A DNA stretch of 64,000 bases from Nitrincola sp048264025 (GTDB lineage Bacteria > Pseudomonadota > Gammaproteobacteria > Pseudomonadales > Balneatricaceae). The DNA lies in assembly GCF_048264025.1 (NCBI RefSeq), contig NZ_JBLXDN010000001.1, positions 372,001 through 436,000 of the forward strand, in the 5' to 3' direction. A model generated the notes under the pieces. That model saw only the letters and a program-made list of their open reading frames with translations. It did not search any database and had not been told where the DNA came from. Numbering within the stretch: position 1 is the first letter of the stretch; the number at the start of each line of letters is the position of its first letter. Of the stretch, positions 15,306 to 23,129 are shown piece after piece. The position numbers were made by a program, and so were the translations under genes.

Positions 15306-16541
15306 TACCTGATCCAGGGTATCACTCAAAAGCTCAACATGCTCAGCCGTAAACACCAGTGGTGGCCGGATTTTCAGTACATTGGCATCGGGGCCGGTCG
15401 CACTGATCAACACGCCCGCCTCACGCATGCCATTGACCACACGACTGGCCAGCGCTGTCGCCGGAGCAAGACTATTGCGATCCTTGACCAGCTCCACTCC
15501 GTAAAACAGCCCGGCACCGCGGATATCACCAATGACTTCATGACGCTGGGCTAAATCGTTTAGCTGCCGACCCAGGCGCTGCCCCTGAATCCTGGCATTG
15601 ACCTGTAGGTGTTCCGATTCAATAACATCCAGCACAGCGGCAGCGGCGCAACAAGACACGGGGTTGCCGCCAAAGGTGTTGAAATAACGTTGCCGTTCGC
15701 CAAACAGATCCAGAAGATCAGAACGTGCGACTAGCCCCGCTACCGGATGACCATTGCCCATGGGCTTACCCAGTGTTACCAGATCAGGTACTAACTGATA
15801 GCGGCAAAAACCCCAGAAATCATCACCTGTCCGGGCAAAGCCAGACTGCACCTCATCGGCGATATACACACCACCGGCCTGACGAACCCAGTTTACGGCC
15901 TGCTGAATTTCAGCAGCCGGTGGACTGAACACGCCATCGCTGGAGAACAAGCCATCCATCATCAATGCGGCTGGACGCAAGCCTTCTGCGGCCATCTGAT
16001 CCAACACTTGACGCAACTGCTGCAACCACTGACCTGGCGCACGGAAGGTGTCCGGTGCGTCTATCAACCGCACCTGATCACTCACACCGACGCCGAGTGA
16101 CGGCGACAGCTCGGCGATACTACTGGTCGTGCCGTGATAAGCCCAGCGAGTCACCAAGGCAATACGGTTGCCGGTAACTTCACGGGCAATACGTAAAGCC
16201 AGATCATTGGCTTCACTGCCACTGCAGGTCAGGGTAAGGTTATTCAACGCATCAGGGAACAGCGCCAGCAGACGCTCGGCATAATCCAGAATACTGTCGT
16301 GCAGATAGCGGGTATGGGTATTCAACTGTGCCACCTGTTGGCAAATAGCCTCGACCACCCTGGGGTGACAATGGCCCACCGATACCACATTGTTGTAGGC
16401 ATCCAGGTAGCGTTTGCCATCCGCTTCGTAGAGCCATACGCCTTCACCCTTCACCGGATAGAGGGGCTGTTGATAAAACAGACGATAGCTACGCCCCAGT
16501 AAGCGTTGGCGCCGTTGAAGTAATGCGCTATGTTCAGTCAT
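15288..16541 (-). CDS. Class III PLP enzyme, probable O-phospho-amine phospho-lyase
   Basis: A 417-residue fold-type I aminotransferase-class-III protein. PLP contacts are TCSGSEANDLALRIA (phosphate loop), YHGTTSS, DE229 in YIADEVQSGF, and Lys259 in LGKPMGNGHPVAG. The string GHCHPRVVEAICQQVAQLNT followed by HTRYLHD is the mark of ethanolamine-phosphate and 5-phosphohydroxylysine phospho-lyases. The gene overlaps by 8 bp with a HYKK-like phosphotransferase, the partner in hydroxylysine breakdown. I infer kinase then lyase: an amino alcohol is phosphorylated and the phosphate eliminated to give an aldehyde. True transaminase activity remains possible. Confidence 0.8.
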   Translation of the reverse strand: MTEHSALLQRRQRLLGRSYRLFYQQPLYPVKGEGVWLYEADGKRYLDAYNNVVSVGHCHPRVVEAICQQVAQLNTHTRYLHDSILDYAERLLALFPDALNNLTLTCSGSEANDLALRIAREVTGNRIALVTRWAYHGTTSSIAELSPSLGVGVSDQVRLIDAPDTFRAPGQWLQQLRQVLDQMAAEGLRPAALMMDGLFSSDGVFSPPAAEIQQAVNWVRQAGGVYIADEVQSGFARTGDDFWGFCRYQLVPDLVTLGKPMGNGHPVAGLVARSDLLDLFGERQRYFNTFGGNPVSCCAAAAVLDVIESEHLQVNARIQGQRLGRQLNDLAQRHEVIGDIRGAGLFYGVELVKDRNSLAPATALASRVVNGMREAGVLISATGPDANVLKIRPPLVFTAEHVELLSDTLDQVLTRLS

Positions 16542-17589
16542 CAGAGACTCCAGTAATAACAGGGTTCAGCAGGTCATCCACCCAGACCTCCGGCAGACGG
16601 CGTAAACGCATCAAACTACGACCGGCATGGGGCAGGTTACGCAGAATATAGTCACGATTTTCCGGATACAGCTGCGCACGCCAGGAGGAGATAGTCAACG
16701 TCAGACACAAACGCGTGGCCACCAGATCGGCTAACAGACTTAACTCGGTATCAGTCAAGGGCTGTTGAGCCAGATAGGCGTTCAAAAAGGGGCCCACCCG
16801 GCGTAACGGGTCCGATTCATCCACCAGTTGGTAGGACAGGGCGGTTGCCAGATTATTCACTCGCGGTGCATAGAGAGCATCGCCAAAATCAATGATCCCG
16901 GTAATCCGGGTGCCTAAGGTATCCACCAGCACGTTGTGTGGGTTCAGATCATTGTGTATCACCTGCCAGGGAAGTCCTGCCTGCAGAGGAACGACTCGTT
17001 CAGCATGACGATCGATCACCCAGGCGACTTCCTTGCGTAATTGCGCATCATCAATGGTGTGTATTCGATCCAGTAATCGCTGTGGATAAGTAATGTCCCA
17101 AAGTAACTCACGCTGCGCTCCCGGATGAGAAAAATCAGCCAATGCATGATCCATTTTGCCAAGAATGCCACCCAGCTGTCGGGCCAGATAGGTAAAGGGC
17201 GCTTGTTGATAAAAGGGCATGCCTTCCAGATAGCTGACAACACGCAAAGCGCCTACTTGCCCGGAAAATCGAACTCTGGGTTGGCACTCCCCTGAAAGAC
17301 TTTTCAGTATAGAAGGTAGTGGCAAGTGCGCCGCCCGCTCCTGTAGATAAATCAACATCTGGGTTTGAAAATCTATTTCTGTATCGGCTTCAGCGGCATT
17401 GATAAAGCGCACCATGTAACGCTTGCTGCAAGACACACTCAAACAGAAATTACTGTCACGCTCACCGGGTAAACGCTCTAATGTTCCCATCAGGCCATAG
17501 TGCTCTCGTAAAACAGCCTGAGCCTCAACCGGATCAACAGAGGGTGCAGCCTGTGTCATCAACGAAGTTGTTGCGGTGTTAGAGGTCAT
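16534..17589 (-). CDS. APH/homoserine-kinase-type phosphotransferase, hydroxylysine-kinase-like
   Basis: A 351-residue kinase of the APH fold. The catalytic loop IH212NDLNPHNVLVD and the Mg-binding IID234FGD are intact, and the N-terminal lobe has the nucleotide-binding stretch SNFCLSVSCSKRYMVRFINA. The family includes hydroxylysine kinase and homoserine kinase type II, which phosphorylate small hydroxy-amines. It is the first gene of a two-gene operon with the PLP enzyme at 15288-16541. A palindrome half-matching the GntR operator lies 25 bp upstream of its start. Substrate is inferred from context only. Confidence 0.8.
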   Translation of the reverse strand: MTSNTATTSLMTQAAPSVDPVEAQAVLREHYGLMGTLERLPGERDSNFCLSVSCSKRYMVRFINAAEADTEIDFQTQMLIYLQERAAHLPLPSILKSLSGECQPRVRFSGQVGALRVVSYLEGMPFYQQAPFTYLARQLGGILGKMDHALADFSHPGAQRELLWDITYPQRLLDRIHTIDDAQLRKEVAWVIDRHAERVVPLQAGLPWQVIHNDLNPHNVLVDTLGTRITGIIDFGDALYAPRVNNLATALSYQLVDESDPLRRVGPFLNAYLAQQPLTDTELSLLADLVATRLCLTLTISSWRAQLYPENRDYILRNLPHAGRSLMRLRRLPEVWVDDLLNPVITGVSDD

Positions 17590-17604
17590 TCACTCAATCC
17601 TGAT

Positions 17605-17627
17605 TTATGATGTATGATGCATCATAA
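17605..17627. promoter_or_regulatory. GntR operator candidate before the kinase/PLP operon
   Basis: ATGATGCATCAT (17614-17625, extendable to TATGATGCATCATA) repeats the core of the palindrome before gntR. An extra half-site TTATGATG (17605) pairs with CATCATAA (17620-17627). It lies 25 bp upstream of the kinase start on the minus strand, a position suited to repression by the GntR protein at 14622. Confidence 0.6.
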
Positions 17628-17709
17628 ATTGAATATTGGGTAAAGTCACCCCTCAATGCTATGCTTAAAGCTGGAGTTTTCCTGTAGCTGATCGCAACCT
17701 GGAGTCCTG

Positions 17710-18564
17710 ATGACAACCACCCCTCTGTTCTGGCGGGACCCTGCACTGCCTCATGTTGAACTGCGCTATATTGAGGATGGACGGCAAGTACGTTATGCCC
17801 CTCACAGTCACCGGCAATGGTCCCTCGGGGCGATCCTGGCGGGTCAGAGTCATTTCCAATATGCCGGGCAACAACAGGTTATTGAGGCAGGTCAGTTACT
17901 GCTGATCAATCCTCACCAAGTGCATGCCTGCAACCCTTGTGCTGACATGCCCTGGTCCTACTATATGCTGTATATCGATACCGAGTGGCTGACCCGACTA
18001 CGTCAATCTTGTGGAGAACTCGATAGCGATCACTGGGAAGATCTGTCCGTGTCCCGCCTGCGGGATCAGGCGTTATTCAACGGTTTTAGCGACATGGCCA
18101 CTCAACTGTTTGACCCTCTCGTCAGTCATGCTGAAAAAGATGCCGCACTGTGCCACTATCTACAGCAACTGTTTGCTCAGGTCCGCCGCGAGGCCTCACC
18201 ACAAAGTCTGCTACCCACCGAACCACTACATAGAGCACTTGAGCATCTACATAAACATTACGACTCTAATGTTCCCTTGCAGACGCTGTGTCAGTTAAGT
18301 GGATTAAATCAAGGACAGTTGATCCGCCAATTCCGTCAGACCTGCGGCATGACGCCCCATGCTTACCTGACCAATCTGAGAATTCAGATGGCCCAGATTG
18401 CGCTACAAAGTGATCTGCCTCTGGTTGATGTCGCCCTGACCCATGGTTTTGCCGATCAACCGCATTTTCAGCGAACGTTTAAGCGTCTGCTGGCGGCCAC
18501 ACCGGTACAGTATCGCGATGGACCCAAGCGGCTATATCAGCAACAAAACACAACTCATCAGTAA
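17710..18564 (+). CDS. AraC-family transcriptional regulator
   Basis: A 284-residue regulator. The N-terminal cupin-like sensor reads YAPHSHRQWSLGAILAGQSH F...LLINPHQVHACNP. The C-terminal pair of HTH motifs is HYDSNVPLQTLCQLSGLNQG QLIRQFRQTCGMTPHAYLTN and DVALTHGFADQPHFQRTFKR LLAATPVQYR. The start is ATG 17710 after GGAG. This group is commonly encoded next to a LysE exporter, and here the end of the gene overlaps a convergent LysE gene, so the exporter is the likely target. Confidence 0.88.
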   Translation: MTTTPLFWRDPALPHVELRYIEDGRQVRYAPHSHRQWSLGAILAGQSHFQYAGQQQVIEAGQLLLINPHQVHACNPCADMPWSYYMLYIDTEWLTRLRQSCGELDSDHWEDLSVSRLRDQALFNGFSDMATQLFDPLVSHAEKDAALCHYLQQLFAQVRREASPQSLLPTEPLHRALEHLHKHYDSNVPLQTLCQLSGLNQGQLIRQFRQTCGMTPHAYLTNLRIQMAQIALQSDLPLVDVALTHGFADQPHFQRTFKRLLAATPVQYRDGPKRLYQQQNTTHQ

Positions 18565-19122
18565 CAGCAACGCCAGTATCCGGTTCAACCAGCGTAAACC
18601 CTGTCCGGCTGTGCAGCGTTGCTGCAACCAGGCACCAGCCGCGGCCCAAACCCCCAACGACAACCAGCAGATCGGTAAATACAGTAGCGCAAACAGCAGC
18701 ACCTGATACATATCACCACCTGCCGTATAGGCGGCGATGCCGGATATACCCGCTAGCCAGGCTTTGGGATTCAACCATTGCATCAATGCCCCGGTCATAA
18801 ATCCGGGAGGTTGGGTTTGCGATTGAGTTTGGACATCACCACTCGCACGCAACAACTGCACACTCATATACAACAGAAACAGAATACCTCCCCAGCGCAA
18901 TGCCGACTCCAGTTCACCCCACTGCAGAAAGACGCTTTTCAAACCTAAACCCAATGAGACAAACAACAGCACAAAACCCAAGGTCGCACCGGTCACAAAC
19001 ACCAGCGTAGTTGCCAAGCCATAGCGTATACCGCTACTGAGACAGACCAGATTGACCGGACCGGGAGAGATGGATGCCGCCAGCGCAAAGGCTGACATGG
19101 AAAAGATGATAGACCCACTCAC
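18532..19122 (-). CDS. LysE/RhtB-family amino acid exporter
   Basis: A 196-residue inner-membrane protein with about six helices and the RhtB opening signature AASISPGPVNLVCLSSGIRYG LATTLVFVTGATLGFVLL in residues 16-50. A central GFMTGALMQWLNPKAWL matches the conserved second half of the family. Such proteins export amino acids or analogues. Its 3' end overlaps the AraC gene. Co-location with an amine-catabolising operon suggests relief of amino acid overload, but this is inference. Confidence 0.88.
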   Translation of the reverse strand: MSGSIIFSMSAFALAASISPGPVNLVCLSSGIRYGLATTLVFVTGATLGFVLLFVSLGLGLKSVFLQWGELESALRWGGILFLLYMSVQLLRASGDVQTQSQTQPPGFMTGALMQWLNPKAWLAGISGIAAYTAGGDMYQVLLFALLYLPICWLSLGVWAAAGAWLQQRCTAGQGLRWLNRILALLLLMSCVLLLI

Positions 19123-19194
19123 AGATAGACTCCTTTAAAAAGAAGTCATTGTCTGTGGTCCGCGGATCCTTGTATTGAATAAAATTTCATGGAC

Positions 19195-20238
19195 TCAATC
19201 TAGCGCTGACATCAACCAACGCGTCAGTTCAGCGGCAGGAATGGCCTGGCAACCGGTGGTATTTTGGCCCGCCCAAAGCGGTGAAAAGTCAGCGATACCG
19301 CGTGCTTCAGCGGCGGAGCGCAAGGGCGTGATTGCCGCCGTGGCCAAAGGAAAGGCGGGGGCTTCGGCACAGATAGGTCCCAGCTCGCGCATCACACGGT
19401 TGACGATCCCGCGCGCGGGTCGCCCGGAGAATACATTAGTCAGGGCGGTGTGCACTGCCTCGGGAGACTGCAGCGCCTGTCGATGCAAGGCTGACGTGCT
19501 GGCTTCAGGACACAACAGATAAGCCGTGCCCACCTGGACTCCTGCCGCACCCAGTGCCAGAGCCGCCTTAACCCCAGCTGGACTGGCAATACCCCCAGCG
19601 GCAATCACCGGGGTGTTGAGACGATCCACCAGCTGCGGCAGCAGGGCAAACAAACCCGTTTGTGACGTCAGATCATCGCTGAGGAACATGCCGCGATGAC
19701 CACCGGCCTCAAGCCCCTGAGCAATCACCGCATCAACTCCACGAGCTTCCAGCCACAAGGCTTCCTCCAGTGTGGTGGCGCTGGAAAGGATCTTGCTCCC
19801 CCAGCTGCGCACTTGCTCCAGCAAGGCGTCATCCGGCAAACCAAAATGAAAACTGACCACCGGCGGCTTAAAGTCACTTAGCAACGCAGCCGTATCAGCA
19901 CTGAAGGGGGTACGTCCAGCACCGGACTGAATAGCGGCTTGCTCAATTTCTAACTCACGATAATAGGGTAACAGCGCCTGCTCCCAGCGAGCTTGCGTGG
20001 ATGCATTCGGTGCCGGAGGCGTATGACAGAAAAAATTTACATTGTAAGGTCGTGTGGTTGCCGCGCTGATGCGACTTAACTCGGCCACCAGGCTATCCGG
20101 GGTCAGCATGGCGCAGGGCAGGGAGCCCAAACCACCCGCCGCAGAAACGGCCAGGGTCAGATCACTGCCCTGAACACCCGCCATAGGCGCTTGAATAATA
20201 GGCCATTGAAGCCCGAACCCTTCAGCAAAATTTAACAC
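19195..20238 (-). CDS. Nitronate monooxygenase (2-nitropropane dioxygenase type)
   Basis: A 347-residue FMN-dependent TIM barrel. Class I NMO motifs are visible: WPIIQAPMAGVQGSDLTLAV SAAGGLGSLPCAML, PPVVSFHFGLP, DAVIAQGLEAGGHRGMF, TPVIAAGGIASPAGVKAALA LGAAGVQVGTAYLLCPEA, and PARGIVNRVMRELG. These build the FMN phosphate site and the active-site His. NMOs detoxify propionate 3-nitronate. It is a single gene starting with GTG at 20238 after GGGGG. Function in this host is likely detoxification. Confidence 0.88.
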   Translation of the reverse strand: MLNFAEGFGLQWPIIQAPMAGVQGSDLTLAVSAAGGLGSLPCAMLTPDSLVAELSRISAATTRPYNVNFFCHTPPAPNASTQARWEQALLPYYRELEIEQAAIQSGAGRTPFSADTAALLSDFKPPVVSFHFGLPDDALLEQVRSWGSKILSSATTLEEALWLEARGVDAVIAQGLEAGGHRGMFLSDDLTSQTGLFALLPQLVDRLNTPVIAAGGIASPAGVKAALALGAAGVQVGTAYLLCPEASTSALHRQALQSPEAVHTALTNVFSGRPARGIVNRVMRELGPICAEAPAFPLATAAITPLRSAAEARGIADFSPLWAGQNTTGCQAIPAAELTRWLMSALD

Positions 20239-20319
20239 CTATAGCCCCCTCATTCATTAACCAGACAAGTCGGTAAATCCAGCCCTACTATAACAAACTA
20301 ACCTGACGTTGCCTTTAAC

Positions 20320-22476
20320 CTAACGTCTACGCCAGGCATGATAACGCTCCAACCAGGCCAGTACTCGCTGCGGTGCATGGGCTTTTTTCCAGTTACCCGC
20401 CGCAAATTTATTCGCCTCGGTCAGGGTTGGATAAATATGGATGGTACCGAGTAATTTATTCAATCCCAGCCCGTGTTTCATTGCCAGCACAAACTCAGCA
20501 ATCAAATCACCGGCATGCGGTCCAACCAGAGTCACACCGAGAATTTTGTCCTTACCCGGTGGTGTCAGGACTTTAATAAAACCATAGGCCTGACTGTCGG
20601 CAATGGCTCTATCCAGATCATCCAGACCATAGCGAGTTACCTCGTAGGCGATCCCCTGGGCTTTAGCTTCCTGTTCATTCAACCCGACTCGCGCCACTTC
20701 CGGATCAGTAAAGGTGGCCCAGGGAAGGTAGGTGTAATCCACAGGGAAACGCTTCAACTCACCGAACAGCGCATTCACCGTGGCATGCCAGGCTTGATGT
20801 GAGGCCGCGTGCGTAAACTGATAGGGTCCGATCAGATCACCACACGCATAGATATTTGGATAGAGTGTTTGCAGGTAGCTGTTGGTATCAATGCCCTGCG
20901 CCTGATCCGGGAGTAATCCCAGGGTTTCCAGCCCATAGCCATGCAAACGCGGCTTGCGTCCCACCGCCACCAGCAACCGGTCAAATTCAATCGACTCTTG
21001 ATCACCTGCCGCATTTTCAACCAGTAGTGAGGGCTGACCTGTTTGCGGATGGATTTCAACACTCAGGGCGTGATGATTAAGTCGCAGGTCGACCCCTTCA
21101 CTGCATAACTTCAGCATCACCGCTTCACTGGCATCGGCATCCTCACGGGGCATGATCCGGTCACCACGCTCTAGCTGAATAACCTGTGATCCCAGGCGCT
21201 GAAAAGCCTGACTCAGCTCACAGCCAATGGGGCCACCCCCCAGTACCAATAGCCGCTGTGGCAGGCTATCCAGCGACCATAAGTTTTCAGATGTCAGATA
21301 ATCTATGTCTGTCAGCCCCGGTAACTCAGGCAGCAGCGGTTCGGCTCCAGTCGCCAGAATAATAGCGCGTGAGGACACACGTTCTACCTTGCCATCGGGG
21401 TAATGGATATCAACTTCCCAAGGACTCACCAGCGTGGCAGTGCCTTGACGAACATCCACGCCCAAGCCCTGAAAACGTTCAACCGAATCATGCGGCTCAA
21501 TGGTTTCAATAACCCGATGCACCCGTTGCATTACCGCTTTGAAATCTATGTCGGGGGCCTGGGGGGTAATACCAAAGCGATCAGCTTCTCGCATTTCCTG
21601 TGCCAGTCGGGCGGTGCGAATCAAGGCTTTAGACGGTACACAGCCGGTATTCAGACAGTCGCCGCCCATCTGATGTTTCTCTACTAACATCACCTTGGCT
21701 TTAACAGCCGCGGCTATATAAGCCGCTACCAGCCCACCACTGCCCGCACCGATGACCAGCAGGTTGGTGTCAAACTGGCGAGGCTTTGTCCAGATCGCCG
21801 TAGAGTTTCGATGCTTAATGAAAGTGAGTACTCGCTTAGCCAGTATAGGGAAGAGTCCCAGCAGCACGAAGGCACCGAGTAATCCGGGTGATAACACATC
21901 ACCGGGAGAGCTGATCTGCGCCAGTTGTGTACCGGCATTCACATACACCAGGGTCCCAGCGACCATACCCAGTTGGCTGACCCACCAGAAAGTCCGTACT
22001 TTCATTTGTGTCAGGCCCATGGCCAGATTCAGTACGAAGAAGGGAACGGCGGGTACCAGACGTAAGGCAAACAGGTAAAAGGCACCTTCCCGTTGGATCC
22101 CGCTATCAAGCTTATCCATCTGACGATTGAAGCGTTGCCTTACCCAATCATGCAACAGAAAACGCGCTACCAACATCGCCAGTGTAGCGCCCAGCGTGGA
22201 GGCGAAAGACACCAGTAAAAAGCCCCAGCCCAGTCCAAAAATCGCACCACCGGCTAAGGTCATAATCGCCGCACCCGGTAAGGACAAGGCGGTCACACCC
22301 ACATAGATGAGAAAATACATAGCGCTAAGCAACACAGGTCTGGCATCACGCAAGGCTATCAGCTCATCCTGCTGATGCTTGAGATTGTCAAAGCTCAGCA
22401 GCTGCAACCAACCCAGTTGCCAAATCACTACACCCGCTACCAGCAACACAAGCAGTAACCCTGATTTTTTACTCAT
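20320..22476 (-). CDS. TVP38/TMEM64 (DedA-type) domain fused to a disulfide flavoprotein
   Basis: A 718-residue fusion. Residues 1-215 form a TVP38/TMEM64 membrane domain with the core motif AAIMTLAGGAIFGLGWGFLL and a G-x-V-F-F-x-L-N region (RLVPAVPFFVLNLAMG). Residues 240-718 are a pyridine nucleotide-disulfide oxidoreductase of the mercuric reductase/lipoamide dehydrogenase class, with GAGSGG (243-248), redox pair C274-x4-C279 in GGDCLNTGCVPSK, a second nucleotide fold GGGPIGCE, and TIHIYPTLTEANKFA near the C-terminus. No HMA domain or C-terminal Cys pair of true MerA. Probably couples a membrane pocket to redox chemistry. Substrate unknown. Confidence 0.88.
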   Translation of the reverse strand: MSKKSGLLLVLLVAGVVIWQLGWLQLLSFDNLKHQQDELIALRDARPVLLSAMYFLIYVGVTALSLPGAAIMTLAGGAIFGLGWGFLLVSFASTLGATLAMLVARFLLHDWVRQRFNRQMDKLDSGIQREGAFYLFALRLVPAVPFFVLNLAMGLTQMKVRTFWWVSQLGMVAGTLVYVNAGTQLAQISSPGDVLSPGLLGAFVLLGLFPILAKRVLTFIKHRNSTAIWTKPRQFDTNLLVIGAGSGGLVAAYIAAAVKAKVMLVEKHQMGGDCLNTGCVPSKALIRTARLAQEMREADRFGITPQAPDIDFKAVMQRVHRVIETIEPHDSVERFQGLGVDVRQGTATLVSPWEVDIHYPDGKVERVSSRAIILATGAEPLLPELPGLTDIDYLTSENLWSLDSLPQRLLVLGGGPIGCELSQAFQRLGSQVIQLERGDRIMPREDADASEAVMLKLCSEGVDLRLNHHALSVEIHPQTGQPSLLVENAAGDQESIEFDRLLVAVGRKPRLHGYGLETLGLLPDQAQGIDTNSYLQTLYPNIYACGDLIGPYQFTHAASHQAWHATVNALFGELKRFPVDYTYLPWATFTDPEVARVGLNEQEAKAQGIAYEVTRYGLDDLDRAIADSQAYGFIKVLTPPGKDKILGVTLVGPHAGDLIAEFVLAMKHGLGLNKLLGTIHIYPTLTEANKFAAGNWKKAHAPQRVLAWLERYHAWRRR

Positions 22477-22674
22477 AACCGGAATTTTATCCTCTGTTGA
22501 TCTACTGCATAGGTCGCCATTTAAGCGAATACCTTACAAAAATACCTCACGAAAGAATCATAAATATCTTACGAAAGGATCCCAGCTATAGGTCAATACA
22601 CTCTATTTGCGAAAAGAGTGAACCCTGGTTTATCTTTGTAGTCATAAAATTGAACTCATTAAACAGGGTAAGTC

Positions 22675-23079
22675 ATGCAACCCAAACGGCAACTCTCCAT
22701 AAAGTACATCGCCGCTTTATTGCTGCTAGTGCTTTTTGTTGCCTGGCTTCCAGCCAACCTTGTTGCAGCTACACCGCTATCGCCTGAGCAGTCTGAGCAG
22801 TCTGAGCAGTCTGAGCAGTCTGAGCATCATCAAAGTGCCACACACCCCTGCGATGACAGACTGACAACCAGCCATGTTTCCGAGCCAACTCATCCTCACA
22901 CAAGTACCTTGCAGACCGATACTTGTCAGGGTGGAGGGTGCCTGCAATGCAGCAGTTGCACCGCCATGAACCCAGCCTTTACCTACTCAAATCAACTTCC
23001 ACTGAGATGGGAACAGCACTACCTAAGCCATCAGGGTGTTGCCGCATCTAAGCGCTTGGATCGTCCACCCAAAAGCTAA
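22675..23079 (+). CDS. Small Cys/His-rich secreted protein, likely metal handling
   Basis: A 134-residue protein with a hydrophobic N-terminal segment (YIAALLLLVLFVAWLPANLV AA), a run of Glu-Gln-Ser repeats, then His and Cys clusters (HHQSATHPC, TCQGGGCLQCSSCTAMNP). The Cys-rich motif CxxxxCxxCxxC could bind copper or zinc. It is placed 50 bp before a multicopper oxidase and a DUF411 gene on the same strand, so a role in copper tolerance is likely but not shown. The repeat section comes from a 9-bp DNA tandem repeat and may vary in length between strains. Confidence 0.6.
   Translation: MQPKRQLSIKYIAALLLLVLFVAWLPANLVAATPLSPEQSEQSEQSEQSEHHQSATHPCDDRLTTSHVSEPTHPHTSTLQTDTCQGGGCLQCSSCTAMNPAFTYSNQLPLRWEQHYLSHQGVAASKRLDRPPKS
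22783..22827. repeat. Five tandem 9-bp units inside the Cys/His-rich gene
   Basis: Units of TCTGAGCAG, the first and last slightly changed, run head to tail and encode repeats of Ser-Glu-Gln. Being a multiple of three, copy changes would keep frame, so the region is a candidate for length variation. Confidence 0.85.
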
Positions 23080-23129
23080 TTCAGACCCGGTGAATAAAAC
23101 TTAACACACCTCTGAAAAGGCTTAATACC

